Shown here in pieces: positions 49,881 to 62,433 of a stretch of 64,000 nucleotides of DNA (position 1 is its first letter; each line of letters begins with the position of its first letter). The translations under genes were made by a program, and so were the position numbers. The notes beneath the pieces were generated by a model, which saw only the letters and a program-made list of their open reading frames with translations, was not told the origin of the DNA and searched no databases. The DNA is from Thysanoteuthis rhombus (lineage: Eukaryota; Mollusca; Cephalopoda; Oegopsida; Thysanoteuthidae): NCBI GenBank assembly GCA_963457665.1, contig OY735212.1:15406573-15470572 (forward strand). The letters run 5' to 3'.

Positions 49881-50249
49881 GGTCGAAAAACTAGCGCCCC
49901 AAATCCAGACATGGAATAATCAATAATTCGGTGAATATAAATATTTGTGCTAATTTTAGATTTGATAGATTTTGGAGAATCACAACTACTGAGAGTTTAT
50001 TGAATTATTCATTCACCCTTTGGATGTTTTCCTTTTTTTGTTTGTTTCATTTCACCAGAGCTTGATCAATCCGTTATTTTCATTGAATGATCTCGGATGG
50101 CATCAACAAATAGGCGGGGAGAATGGAAATACGGTCAAATCAATCATACGAAATGATTTTCCAGGGATTCTAGTCTCTTGGAGCCATTTTCCACCAATGT
50201 TTTCTTTTCTTAAAAAATGATTTATTTTAATGTTTAATTTCTTGATCAA

Positions 50250-50345
50250 GTATAGAATCCGGACCTAAAGATCGATTCAATTCAAAAGCACAAATTTTCA
50301 GATTACACCGTCATCAAAGTTCAATTTAATTCAACAAAAAAACAA
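50250..50345 (+). repeat. Short dispersed repeat (pair with 31490)
   Basis: See 31490-31560; shared block AAAGCACAAATTTTCAGATT. Confidence 0.55.
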
Positions 50346-50924
50346 AGATGAAGAGTTGAAATAACACTCATTTATTTACATTAGGATATTTTTGAACGTA
50401 AAAACTTTACTTCATTCCCGTTTTTATCAAATTAGATTAAATCTTGATTGAGTTTCTGATGTAACCTGAAGACTTATGTTCGACTTGAAATAATTTTGGT
50501 ATCCAGGTTCAACGTTTGATCCTTGTTTCTGTTTTCATGTTTCTTTCAACGACTTTGAAAATGATTTATACTTGTTACCAGTCTCCCATTGGGATACAAG
50601 GTAATCTCCCGGGAGGCCTCTTCAAGTTAGGCTAATCTTTGATGGTAGATTATTTTTCGGCCGATATTGTAGTAGATTATAGAATACTCAGATACTTTGT
50701 TTCATAATCAAGACTTTAATTCGTGTTGTATGTATATAATTTATTAATAAATGGGATATCGATGAAATGTACCATTTTATTTGCCGACTTAAAATCATTG
50801 CTTACATGTGATTCTTTTGCTAATTTTTAGGATTAAGTGGACCATTTCACACGTTTTTCCAGGTATAAATCTAAGGCCCAGTCCACCCCCGCCAGTTGCG
50901 AAGTGTCTACTCTTTAGTTGAAAA

Positions 50925-51416
50925 AAGTTTGCCTGGCTGGCTATGTATGTATGTATGTATGTAGGTACGTATGTATATGTCACACGTATTGGCCTCATGA
51001 ATGGAGCGAGAAGACTGAAAATATGATCAATTTCTCTTTATTAAGTCTTTTTTCTTTTTTTTAATTCACTCCGAAATAGGTTATTAGTGGCGGGTTCCAA
51101 TTTGCAATGTGAGTTCATGTTAGATCGGTCACTCAGTTTGTGGCCAGCATGCTTGTTTGATGTTTGTTTTTGTTTTGTTTTCTGTTTATTTTTGTTTTTT
51201 TTTGTGTTTGTTTTAAGTTTTTTGTTGTTCTTTTTTTGTTGATTTTTTTGTTTGTTTTTTTTTACTCGGACTCATTTGTGATCAAACGAAAGGCAAGAGC
51301 AGTAACGTATCCATTGATCACACTTTCTATTTTCCAATTGATCATGCACTAAACAGCATGCTGCCAAAAGACGTTGGTCATGTGATGGTTTCTATCGAGT
51401 GACTAACCAGACCTGC
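50925..51416 (+). mobile_element. AGAAACCGTC inverted-repeat element
   Basis: Contains GCCTGGCTGGCTATGTATGT (start of the internal TATG array), TTTGCAATGTGAGTTCATG and CATGTGATGGTTTCTATCGA, then GTGACTAACCAGACCTG. A TTTTTG-rich stretch lies at 51160-51260. The left terminus is decayed. Confidence 0.75.
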
Positions 51417-52470
51417 TTTATTCTGCTTAATTCATTTATTTCCCCACTTTTCCATATGTATTTATTTGTCTCACAACAATGACAGGTATCCCCTAGCACT
51501 TGGCGCCCAGGGTGACTACCTGTTCTGCAGATCCCTGGTATCGGTCCTGATGTTACTTATGAAGGTCAGAGGTCTGATAAGGCCCCAGGAAGACCAGCCT
51601 AGTTCATGGACATCCTCAATGGAGACAAACAAAACGTCAACTCATAGTCTCTTTTAGTAGAAAAAACTGAGACCATGAAAGATACTTTATCGTTATAGTG
51701 AAGTAATAACTATCAAGTTGACTCAACATGGTTACAAAAGAAGTCAGAATTATAAACTATTATATGTGCTTGGTTTTATTATTGGACTCATTGAGTTATT
51801 ACAGCAGCAGTATCTTCGGAGATCATGTGACAACCTTCTCGATGTTCCCGTACTCTCCTCAGTATTTCTAGAAACCGTCCGGCAAAAATGTAAAAAAAAA
51901 ATAGGTTTCTTCCAAAAAATTATTGGCGATCATTTTCCTTTCATGAAAAACTTTCAAAGAGGGATCTATCTATATTGAAAGCACTCGAAAAATCTGGATA
52001 ACAGGAACAGTATTTTTTTCTCTCAAGAGACGGAATGTTTAGCTTAAAAGGAAACATTTTCTTTAAAGTAATATGGACAGCGGTTTGAAAGACCATATCT
52101 ACTTTGGTAAGGCCAATCCTCTCTGGTAATTCCGCATTTATGGCCTCTTGCTAGACCAAACTAAGCTTATTTGATATCAATAAGGACTCCTCACTGTGGA
52201 GCAATAATTGCATTAAATCAGATTAAATAAGTCTGGTTACAAACATTAACTTAAGTAAAATCACTATCTACAGTAACTTGATTATTCTTATCTCTATTAC
52301 GAATGTATATACATTTGTTGCTCAAGAATGGAGTATATTTATCTGCCTACTGTGGTTAGCAACGTCATCTAAATGTCTAGTGTTTGTGCAACAAGTATAA
52401 GTTTATTTTCATACACTTATACATCGTCAGAATGAACAGAATTTGGACTAAAATATCAAAAATTAGAAAA

Positions 52471-52903
52471 ACTGGTTAGTCCCTCGGTGGAAACCCTCAC
52501 ATGGCCAATGTCATTCGGTAGCATGCTGCGTTGGGGATGATCGATTAAAAAATGGGGAAATTGGGTTATCAAAGAATAAATTACCTCTCTCGCCTTTTGT
52601 TGGGCGGTGAGCGCCAAAAAATCTGATTTTTTCAAAAAAACAAGCATGAATGATGGCGGACAAAAACTAAGGGATCGATTTAGGGAAAACTTACATTGCA
52701 AATTGAACCTCCTCGAAAGACTTATTTAGGGTGGGATTTTCCCCAAATCAAAAAATAGTTTTTTTCAAGGAGTAAATGTTTAAGCTCTGGCTCCATTGGT
52801 GCGGCCCGTACTTGTTATACATACATACGTACATACAGAGCCAGCCAGACCAACTTAAAAACTGAAGAAACTTATTTTGACAGTTTTGGTTGACAGTTTC
52901 TAT
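52471..52903 (-). mobile_element. AGAAACCGTC inverted-repeat element
   Basis: It starts ACTGGTTAGTCCCTCGGTGG then AAACCCTCACATGGCCAATG. It ends GACAGTTTTGGTTGACAGTT then TCTA. Confidence 0.78.
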
Positions 52904-53204
52904 TGGAAAAGTATTGCAACAGGATTGAACACTGAAAAAATAATGTAAAAAATCAGAAATCTTCGGACGAAATTCTATCAATTTTGAAGATGTATAACTA
53001 TGTTAAAATTACCTTTTTTTTTTAAATGTATCGGATACTTTATGCACTCACTGTATTCATTGGTTTAGCGAGAGTCTCAGGATGTACATGCTTTCTGGTC
53101 CCGTGCCACACCAAGGTTAGTAAATATCATTGAATAAAATACATTCATAAGGTAGAATGTGAAATGAAATGTTCGTCTAGAAAGCAATACGCGTGGTTTA
53201 GCTT

Positions 53205-53606
53205 AGAAACCGTCAACCAAAACTGTCATCGTAGTTTTCTCCAGTTTTCAAGGGAGTCCGGCTAGCTGGCCGTGTAAGTATGTATCATGCGTATAGGCTG
53301 CACCGATGGAGCTAAAGGGTTGAAAATTTAAACTTTTGCTTCTTAATATGTCTAGGAAAAAACTTTTCCCCTTAGTATGTTTTTAATGGGGGTCCAATTT
53401 ACAATGTGATTTTATGCTAAATTGATCACTAAGTTGGAGTCCGGCAGCCATCACACTAGTTTTTTTAGTAACCATTGCCCGACAAGATAATTTATTTATT
53501 GATCATCCCACCTTCCAATTTTTTCAATTGATCATCCCCAACGCGGCATTCAGCCTAAAGACGTGACTCATGCGACGGTTTCTATTGAGTGACTAACCAG
53601 ACCTGT
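53205..53606 (+). mobile_element. AGAAACCGTC inverted-repeat element, best-defined copy
   Basis: Left end AGAAACCGTCAACCAAAACT, right end GCGACGGTTTCTATTGAGTG then ACTAACCAGACCTG, total about 402 bp. AGAAACCGTC and GACGGTTTCT are exact 10-bp inverted repeats. The interior is non-coding. Confidence 0.82.
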
Positions 53607-53924
53607 CTTTCTTCAGACTCAGCTCATCTGACAGGATTCAAACTTTGTTTACAAGACTGATAACAAAAACAAAGATCCTTCATCTTTATCAAAGTACTTG
53701 TCAAATTTGCCACACCCATATCATGTAAATAACTGCTTTTTCAAGACCCAGTTACGCAATAAACATCAAGGACGACAATCTATGAACAGCTTGAGTTAAA
53801 CTTTTGTCTGAATTTCAGAGATGAGGAATTGTCATTATAATTAGTTCACCCTTACCGTCAAAAAATGAGGGCAATATCTAACTATATGCGCCGAGTTGAT
53901 TCGATAATTGACCATTGTAAGAAG

Positions 53925-54005
53925 TCGGTAATCGCCATAGATGATGGTCCACGGATCGGACATTGCAGGGTCAGGGTTCAAATCGTTTGGAGTGGGCTGC
54001 TCGAT
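53925..54005 (+). mobile_element. tRNA-like sequence, weak
   Basis: CGCCATAGATGATGGTCC and a B-box-like GGGTTCAAATCGTTT are spaced like a SINE head. Confidence 0.3.
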
Positions 54006-54651
54006 TTACGATTTAAAAAAAATTATACTGAAATGAACATGTACATTGTGACTGTTCAAAATGATGTTGGATATGACGCGATATGAGTCTTTAAATAGTT
54101 TGATGTTTTGTTTCAGAAAAGAATAGAAGTAAAGTGAAAAAGAGATCATCGTCTTACGAGAAAGCAGAGGAAAGGGAATGTTTATCGTTATTTGAAAAGT
54201 TTTTGTCTTCCAAATGTTACTTCTATACATATGTGTATAATACGCACTCGTGTATACTTGCACCCCCAATTATGGGCGATGAAATCCTAGGAAAAGACTC
54301 ATCTCATGTATGATAAGCAGTGAATTTTCCTTGGTGTCATCTCGTACAACAGGTATAAATATTTGTAATAGCAACATCAAACTTATCTTAAAAGCATCAT
54401 TGTGAAATATAATCGACATTTTATGTATCAACATTATCATTGAAAAATATAATATTATTATAACGATGTAAACTGTTACGCGCCAGCATTCAACTTGGAG
54501 AATAGATTTAACTTACTTTCAGTAATGCTGTTTCAAATATGTCCACACACTTGGCCAGGGAAAAACATTTACCTCTCGCGCGCCGGAAAAAAAAGTACCA
54601 ATTATACACTAATAAATACAGTAAGTTTAGAATTGAAAGGTTTATCCTTAC

Positions 54652-54713
54652 CTCCGATAAAGAAGCAGTCATTCCAGCTTGACAATGTCCTTCCTTGTGA
54701 AAACCCCAACCAC
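54652..54713 (-). CDS. Integrin alpha exon A (start of propeller blade 3)
   Basis: This is the most upstream recognised exon, 62 nt. On the minus strand it is preceded by a T-rich acceptor ending TTTTTGCAG and followed by donor GTAAGG. The first two bases (GT) complete a codon started in an unseen upstream exon. Twenty full codons then read GWGFHKEGHC followed by QAGMTASLSE and end on a complete codon (phase 0). The G-F...C-Q-x-G pattern matches the first strand of blade 3 in integrin alphas, just before the hydrophobic strand and GAP motif encoded by the next exon. The other two frames give either an early stop or an unrelated peptide. The preceding exon was not found between here and the window end. 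Confidence 0.9.
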
Positions 54714-55639
54714 CTGCAAAAATCAAATAGAATTAATTAAGAGGAGTAATTTTTTTTAGCAATCTACAAGACATTACGTATCATACAAATATGGGAGTCA
54801 CGAAAAAGGAGATTGGCTGGATACTCAACAAGAAAAGATGACAACAGATGGAGCCAAAGAATAACCGATTGGTGCCCATGAGACAATAAACGCAGTAAGA
54901 AAATACAAGACACAAGGTGGATAATAGAGAAAGAATATTATTATTATTATCATTAAGAAATATATATATAATCTGTCAGAACGTATTGAACTGACCTGCC
55001 GTTTTTGCACAGTGAATGTGTCAGTTGGCCTTAGCAGCGTAAGTAGAATAAACAATCAAAGACGTGGGCTGCTTTGGGGCCGCGGGTTCTATAGCTCAAT
55101 GGTAATAACAGCGTCATATTAAGACAGCTTCCTATTGGAGAGAGATGGGGGGGATATAGAAAACGGCAAGCATTTTGTCAGTTCCGGCACCTAAAAAGTT
55201 ACCACAGCACCCCTGACCCCGATAGGAAATTTGCTGAAAAAAAAGTTCTTTCCCCCAATACTTAACTTCTAAAAGAATAACCCAGTAAGTGAATTTATAA
55301 GATTGTTTGTTTTTTTTTCTTCTGACCCCAACCATCGGCCCCGGCTTAAAATCTGCTTCCTTGGGATAAAGAATGAAAGGCCCATTTGTGATTCCCAAGC
55401 CCTCCTGTCCCTACACACCGAATCCATCACGTCTGCAGTGGGTTGACAAGAATTATTAGTTGCCATTAATATGACAGCACCAAGAGATATCAGCGGCCAC
55501 CAGTCCTGGTATAATCCCTAGCATTTACAGAAAAGCAACAGTTGTTAGCAAATACATACAGTAAAACTAAAAAGTACCCTGAGAGCGCATGCGTTGGTCA
55601 GCGACGTACAACACACTAAAAACTGAATAAAAACATTGG

Positions 55640-55765
55640 TGGATCCGCCCCAAATTGTAATCACCTTTTCCTTAGCTCATGGCTCATCTTTCAATAAAGA
55701 TATAATCGAAATTCATTGGGAACTCCTGAAGATACTGTGCGCTCTGGACATTAGCGGATATCTAA
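55640..55765 (+). repeat. Dispersed repeat (GATCCGCCCCAAAT family, copy 2)
   Basis: Pairs with 24232-24370. Shared order: GATCCGCCCCAAAT, ATCAC, CTCATGGCTC, AATTCATTGGGAA. Confidence 0.55.
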
Positions 55766-55784
55766 ACGTAGGGGGAAAAAAGAA

Positions 55785-55862
55785 ACTAGATCTATCACAA
55801 AAGAGCTAAATTGGTTAATTTCGTTTCGGTATGTCAGCTTGTCAGTCATCGACGGCCATAGA
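55785..55862 (+). repeat. Short dispersed repeat (AGCTAGATCT family, copy 3)
   Basis: AACTAGATCTATC, AAAGAGCTAAATTGG, GGTATGTCAGCTTGTCAGTC and GACGGCCAT. Confidence 0.6.
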
Positions 55863-55987
55863 GATATAAATTTATGTACTATTTGATAAAAAAAAGTCCA
55901 AGAAGTAGACCATTGAAATAATTTAATACGAACAAAAAAGGTGTAGTTATGTGTTGAGGTAAAAGAGATGAAAACGAACACTAAGTC

Positions 55988-56400
55988 GGGTTAGTCACTC
56001 GATAGAAACTAGAAAGTGACCAATATCTCTTGGCAGCACACTGAGTTGGAGGTGATCAATTGAAAAACTGGAAAAAGTATTGATCAATTAATAATTTGCG
56101 TTTCTCTTTTGTTCGGTCACGATGTTCTAATTTGCAATAAATCAACCTGTAAATACGGCCAGACACAAATTAAGAGGCTAATTTAGCATTAACTTATGTC
56201 ATAAATTGAAAACCCTACTGAAGTCTATTTTAAGAGGGATTTGAAAAAAAAAGTTTTTTTTAACATAACAAGGAATAGATATTTAAATTTTCAGCCCTCT
56301 GATCCATTGGTGCAGTCTTTACGCGTGATATGTACTGTCAGACAGACTCACTTGAATACTGAAGAAACCTCTCTTGACAGTTTTGGTGACTGTTTTTGTT
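55988..56400 (-). mobile_element. AGAAACCGTC inverted-repeat element
   Basis: It starts GGTTAGTCACTCGATAGAAA. Family blocks CAATTGAAAAACTGGAAAAA and TTTTCAGCCCTCTGATCCAT are present. It ends CTTGACAGTTTTGGTGACTG. Confidence 0.76.
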
Positions 56401-56669
56401 CAGGGTTTTCTAACGAGTTGAATTGATAAGAAACGAGTCTGACAAAAATAGAATAAGGAAAATGTCTGGGCGTCTAATTGAGAGTTTCTTCAAAACTCAC
56501 TTGAGACGCTTTGGTTTGACCTTTGGGCAAAATACAAGATGTGGATTCAGTTATCAGAAACAGAATCTACAAGATCATTCCTCTTAGTAGCCATCAGGGA
56601 TGTCATATGAGTTTTATTTAATTACAGACTTAAGACTTAATGTAGGTTATGAATATAGGTTATATAATC

Positions 56670-56672
<3 letters not shown>

Positions 56673-56762
<90 letters not shown>
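56673..56762. repeat. (TA)n microsatellite
   Basis: Uninterrupted TA array of about 90 nt. Confidence 0.99.
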
Positions 56763-56767
<5 letters not shown>

Positions 56768-57356
56768 ATATCGCCATCATGATGATATAAAGGAAAAGCA
56801 TAAAATCCTTGCCCCACATTCATCAGTCATAACCCTTTCTTTAGGGATAGACCAAGGTAAAATTGTTCAGTTCTCCAGGCTCTGATATTGAGATTTTTTA
56901 AAGCATGACTAAGGGATATTTCAACAATGTTAACTGATGAGATATTGAAGAACACATCGCGCAGAACCGATTATCTCTCAGAACAAGGGAAGGCAATCTT
57001 TGGTCTGCGGGCAAGACCTGGCCCGCAATGGGATTTTGACCGACCTACAAGCAAATACTAGGATATTTTGCATACTTTTTTATGCTTCAAATATATTTTT
57101 ATCTTTTTTAATAGTTTAAAGGATGCCTTGATTGAAATAAATTGCGAGCAAATTGAGTTATTTGATTGCTAATTGGCATCCTTTTTAAGTAAAAATTATT
57201 TTTGTAGTATGCATTATTCATTGATTCGAGACAAAATATAACTAGATAGTATTTATATGGATAATTTTCGTAAATTAAGCCATAAACCATATTTGCACTT
57301 GCAAAAGTTTTGTGCAATCCGTATTTGAAAACAGGGAAAGACCTCATGTCCAGACT

Positions 57357-57480
<124 letters not shown>

Positions 57481-57676
57481 CACGTGTATTTAAGCATCAA
57501 TCATTTACTAATGATTGTTTCGGTAAACACCATGAACAAGAATTGTTTTTTAAAACATTTTCTTGTTTATGTACGACAAGAAAAGTTAATTTAAAAAAAT
57601 CATTCCTTGTCTATGATCGTAAACGAAACGTACATTAACGAAGGATCACTGCCTAAATACATACTATACATACATG

Positions 57677-57677
<1 letters not shown>

Positions 57678-57715
<38 letters not shown>

Positions 57716-57780
57716 CATGCCAACTCACTCACTCTCCTTCATCTCTCTCGCTCTCTTTCACACTCTCAATATCTCTCTTT

Positions 57781-57820
<40 letters not shown>
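57678..57820. repeat. (TA)n and (CT)n microsatellites
   Basis: TA array at 57678-57711 and CT array at 57780-57820, with CT-rich text between. Confidence 0.97.
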
Positions 57821-57822
<2 letters not shown>

Positions 57823-58325
57823 CACACACGCACACACATGTACTTATATACAAACACATGCATATATTGAAAGATTCACACCTGGCTTAACTACAGTCTA
57901 CATTATTTTTTCGTCTTTTTTTAATAACTTCTCAATGGAGAAAGTTTTTGTACTCGAGGACTTATTTTCATATTTCAAAATCTGTGTTTGCCTCCTGGGG
58001 GCCATTTTTAAACAGCAGGTGTGTCCATGACTGAATACTTGCACTGAACCCAAATCGATCAATTAAATTCGGCTACCACAGCGACTGTTATCTTAACCAT
58101 CGCTCATAGTTTGTATATCCTTCTAAATAAATGTGTGAATTCATCGTGTATTAATGGATAGCAACTCAGCTAAGCAGGTCATCACTACTGAAATGTGTTT
58201 GAGCCTTGCATAACACTCCGCTCCTGAGATCATGTTGAAAATAAAATTATTTTTCAGTAAAACAATTGTGAAAAAAAACACGGTCTGCACGACGAGCTTT
58301 TAAAATAAAGTGCAACGGACCGAAT

Positions 58326-58520
58326 CTATGGTCCATCGAGTTTTACCGAACAGGAGTAAAGTCCCTTGGTCGTAGCTTTGACCGGTGTTACCATCTTCTG
58401 GCAGATTCCAGGGCTAGCTATGGGTATCCGTCGCCCTTTCGTTGGAGTGCTCTGATAGGGAAAACTGACCTGGGTCGTTGAATCATAGAACGTGAGCACT
58501 CCGGAGTTAGTTGATGCCAT
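58326..58520 (-). other. Unrecognised open frame, 64 codons
   Basis: Same strand as the integrin gene and upstream of exon A. Part reads TPTKGRRIPIASPGICQKMV. AG and GT dinucleotides could bound an exon, but the peptide has no integrin motif, and no neighbour confirms it. Confidence 0.15.
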
Positions 58521-59636
58521 CTACACTCGAGGAGCGAAAATTAATGCTTTTATGTAAGATGCGGTATTAATGGAGATTCTATATATTATAAATGAGTATT
58601 CAAATGAATTCTCTCACCGTTGAGCTGAGTGTTAATCTTCGAATTCTTATAGTATTTTCTTCCCCAAGAACTACTGTATAAGACGAGAGACAAAACAATT
58701 GAAGAGATTCGTATCCGTCATTATTTGGCCTATGAATTTCGTCAAGGTAATTATGTAACAATGACCACTAAAAGGATTTGCAGAGTTCATCCGAATGCAC
58801 TAAATGTCTGCAAACATCTGTACGCCAAAATGATCACAATAAGTTGCTTCTTCTGTATTATTTATTCATTTTATTTCATTTTATTTTACTTTTATTTATT
58901 TATTTATTTTTCATGTTTGTCCACTTAATGCTGACAAAGTTGTGCTGGGTTCTTCACCTTTTGTTAGCTATTTTGCTCGGTCCGGATCCGGTGTCAACGT
59001 TTTGCCCAAGGTCCCATCATGCTTTAGGCCAGCGTTTCCCAAACCTTCTTCAGATTACCACCCACTTTCAACTCCACCATACATTTGATCAAAGATGATG
59101 CATTGAAAATAGAATTTTAACGTATTTTTTAATTCAAGCATTTATTTTATAATAAAATATGTAATGATACAAAAGTATGTGAAACCACACGTCGTTATAG
59201 GTATCGATTGATATTCTCAGCTCCTTTGCCCCAACCCCTTGTCTTAAAACGCCTCCTACCGCCCCTTCCCTCCTCAGCATCCCTCTTGGGTCCTCCAGCT
59301 CAGCTACCCCAATGTGGCGGTAACGGAATCACTGCTCTAAGCAAATTGATCTGTCAAATGGCCACTAACCCTAAGAACTAGTTCTATGCCCCCTAAGTAT
59401 CTTTGAACTGGGTGGTCAGCTATTATGAACCCTTCCTACCCTGCTTCTACCTCTCCTTATACTTTCTAAGTGCTTTTAGTCATGATCCCCGACCCAAACT
59501 ACCCGAAATTCCTTTTGGGGGATATCTCTGTAGTAAACAGAGATTAGATGCCGTGTTGTATAGGGCAAAGGGTAGTTTAAAATTTGTCTGGTGAAAGGTT
59601 AAAGTAAATAGGAACTAAGCCAAGATAAGTCCTTGG

Positions 59637-59720
59637 AAAGCCCAGTGGTTACAGTTTCCGACTGGATGCCACCAAGCCTATGTTTCAACTGAGGGCCGTC
59701 TTATCGCATGGGAACACTGG
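59637..59720 (+). mobile_element. tRNA-derived SINE head, diverged
   Basis: AAAGCCCAGTGGTTACAGTT resembles an A box. The B-box position reads TATGTTTCAACTGAGGGCC. Confidence 0.4.
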
Positions 59721-60155
59721 GTAGTTGCCTCATGATTTAAAATAAACTATTTTGAAAAAAAGAAAAAAACTTATTTCGAATGTGTTTGGGGTGAGCAGGG
59801 TAAAGACGTAATACTCAAGATGGCTTGGGTACTATCGGTTACTTTTTGAGAATATTTGAATTGAAATGAGAATTATCGCTATCATTTTGTTATTGCTTTA
59901 ACCACATCTTATCGAATCACTGTAGTCGTACAAATTGCCCGACCAGCCATCCAATTGGGCTGCAGATTCTTCTGTCTTTACTAGTCTGTGTCTACGTGTG
60001 TACCTACGTGTGCGCATCCAGGCACTCCTGGTCACATTTTGGGGACAACAACCTCGAAAATTTGGATGAGCTCACCACTGGGCACCATCTGAGATATTCT
60101 CTTTAGTTTTTTCAAGAATTTTTTTCTCAAAAAATCGTTAAGATAAAAGATCTAG

Positions 60156-60231
60156 TTTGTGTGTGTGTGCGTGTGTGTGTGTGTGTGTGCGTGCGTGTGT
60201 GTGTGTGCGCACGCGTGTGTGTGTGTGTGTT
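60156..60231. repeat. (GT)n microsatellite with CG steps
   Basis: Imperfect GT array with GCGT interruptions. Confidence 0.97.
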
Positions 60232-60444
60232 TTTATTGCTTTTTGGGTCTCTATGGTCATTTTGGGATAAACAATATCCAAATCTTGTGCTGCTACTTTT
60301 TTTATATAATTTCAGATAAAAAAAAACATTTTCTTTAGATAACTTTAGGTAAAAGTTCAATTTTTTAAATACTTTGAAATATTTTCCTAGATTTTTTGGT
60401 GCATGCACTGGCTGCAGTGATTCATTCATGCGAGGTACGGACAT

Positions 60445-60815
60445 TATTGTTGCGTTTTGTCATACATAGCCCTCTGGGTCGATAAAAACATCGTTATTTC
60501 TATTATTTTATATTCTACTAGATCTTATTACTGTTGTGTTTTATCACAAAAGTCTGGATCAATATACTTTTCACTATTAGTATTACTATAAAATCAGTTT
60601 TACCCCGACTTGTTATTATTATCACAATACTCTGGGCCGATAAACTTTTCAATATTACAATCATCTTATTACTAGTTTTACACCATCTTATTGTTGCTTC
60701 TAATAACGAAGCACTGGGTTAGTACACTCGTCATTATTGCTACTATTTTTATCACTGGTTTTGTTTCATCTCACTATCGATCATTTTTATATCCCAACAC
60801 TGTGGGTCGATCTGC
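60445..60815 (+). repeat. Tandem repeat, ~80-88 bp unit, about 4.5 copies
   Basis: The CTCTGGGTCGATAAA-type block recurs near 60474 (CTCTGGGTCGATAAAAACAT), 60553 (GTCTGGATCAATATACTTTT), 60631 (CTCTGGGCCGATAAACTTTT), 60712 (CACTGGGTTAGTACACTCGT) and 60800 (CTGTGGGTCGATCTGCTCTT), each followed by TATTA/ATTATT text. Confidence 0.75.
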
Positions 60816-61149
60816 TCTTCTATCGCGAGAGCAAACATCACGAAATCAGATAAAAAGGAGTAGCTACCAACGAGGCCTGAACTTACAACCTAAAACTCGG
60901 ATGCCCGTCTTTGGAACAAAAAATAATAACTACTAAAAGATTAACTGATTGTCCTATGTACAATGTTACCGATAACTGTGACCCAGTGATGGATTGCACA
61001 CCCTCAGTCCACTAGGTCGTGGACAAAAACTACGACAATGGTACTAAACATTCAATATAAAGACCAGGCTATCACCCGTACCCCATCAAGGTACAAGGAA
61101 CAGAAGACCCTGTACAGAGACTAAAAGAAACTAAAGACCTATATACGAA

Positions 61150-61618
61150 GGTAATGACACTTCCATAATCCGATATTTAGCCTCGACTATCGAGCATTCT
61201 GAAACATGGAACCTTACCAAGAGACAGACCTACAAACAAAATGTATGCAACGTGCACATGAGAGAATCATGCTCAACTTACATGGAGAGATCACAAGACA
61301 GCACAGTAGATAAGGAAGAAAATAGGTGTCCGTGACATCATAAAAACTATTAAAAAACTCAAATGGCAATGGGCAGGCCACGTTTCGGGAATGAAATACA
61401 ACTGAACATCACATCTCACAACATGGATCCCCAGAGATCACATAAGAAACTGAGGCCGATAGAACACAAGATGGAGAGATGAACTAGACAGATTCAAGAA
61501 ATACTGGCTCTGCGACGCCCATGATAGAGAATTGTGCCGAATCCTGGGGAAAATCTATGTCCAATGACGGACGTTAAAAGACTGATGAGGATAATGATGA
61601 TGATGATGATGATGAATT
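61150..61618 (+). mobile_element. RTE-type LINE 3' end
   Basis: Broken frames include CMQRAHERIMLNLHGEITRQ, KLKWQWAGHVSGMKYN, TTWIPRDHIRN, RWRDELDRFKKYWLCDAH and RELC, then GTCCAATGACGGACGTTAAA and (GAT)n. Confidence 0.85.
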
Positions 61619-61724
61619 TGTGCATTGTAAACCTTCCTTGATCTTGGTTGAACTTGCTTCATCGAAAGCTTGCCAACCTAGTGTGATTATTCGCCTGACT
61701 TTAAAGGGATATTCTACTGGTTCA

Positions 61725-62100
61725 TCCTCCCGATAGTCACATATTGAGCTGAAACATATCTAACCAAGAGGTTGACTCTCAAACTAAAAACCATGCAACG
61801 TGCACCTCACCACATGCTCAACAGCACAGTATATTAGGGAAAAGGAAAGAGTCAGAGATATCATGGTATTCAGCCGAAAACTCAAATGGCAACGGGTTGG
61901 TCATGTCGCAAGAATGGCTGACAACCGCCGGACATCATCACTCACACGTTCTCCTCGAGATCATATGCGAAACTGTGTCCGGCAAAAAATTAGATGGTGT
62001 GACGAACTAGACAAATTCAAAAAGTATTGGCTCTGCGACACCCATCATAGGGAGGTCTGGTGAATTTTAGGGAAGGATACTAAAATGATGACGATTATGC
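61725..62100 (+). mobile_element. RTE-type LINE 3' end, second copy in tandem orientation
   Basis: Open for most of its length (61800-62063): REKERVRDIMVFSRKLKW, QRVGHVARMADNRRTSSL, RSPRDHMRNCVRQKIRWC and DELDKFKKYWLCDTHHRE, then a stop after VW and a degraded tail. It diverges from the copy just before it, so it is a separate insertion. Confidence 0.85.
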
Positions 62101-62211
62101 GTTGAATTCTTTTTAATTCTCATTATCTTCAGCTGAAATGGTATGCGTTGGGTGGGTCAGGGTGTGTACTTTGTGGGCACTCCTTATACGTACATATAGC
62201 CTCAGTGCGGC

Positions 62212-62345
62212 GATGCAAGTGGCAAAACGGTTAGCAGCACGAAAATCGAAGCAGCACCATGAAGCGAGTTCAAACACCGGCTGCGTTAACTAGTGAGCTC
62301 AATCCTCATTTGGGACTCCATTACTGTGGTCTGCTGCTAAATCTA
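62212..62345 (+). mobile_element. tRNA-derived SINE
   Basis: AAGTGGCAAAACGGTTAGCA is a good A box. GCGAGTTCAAACACCGGC is a B box about 40 nt later. The body ends with CTAAGTTTAGTAAACAGC, a block repeated near other SINE-like ends in the window. Confidence 0.6.
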
Positions 62346-62433
62346 AGTTTAGTAAACAGCTAATATGGGTGCCTGGCTCATAGTAACGGTTAACAATCTA
62401 TCCTTTTGAATGCTGGGCTTGAATGCATCTATA

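Larger units (their letters stand above)
46708..54651 (-). other. Integrin alpha intron A-B (about 7.9 kb)
   Basis: Intron between exons A and B. It contains an RTE tail at 46.9-47.5 kb, a repeat copy at 49.0-49.5 kb and three copies of the AGAAACCGTC inverted-repeat element at 50.9-53.6 kb. No other exon was recognised. Confidence 0.8.

Noticed and set aside
58326..58520. Upstream integrin exon
   Set aside because: The strand and place are right, but the peptide has no integrin motif, and phase cannot be matched to exon A with any confidence.
61800..62063. Host gene of 87 codons
   Set aside because: Its sequence matches the C-terminal tail of the RTE elements seen six other times in this window.
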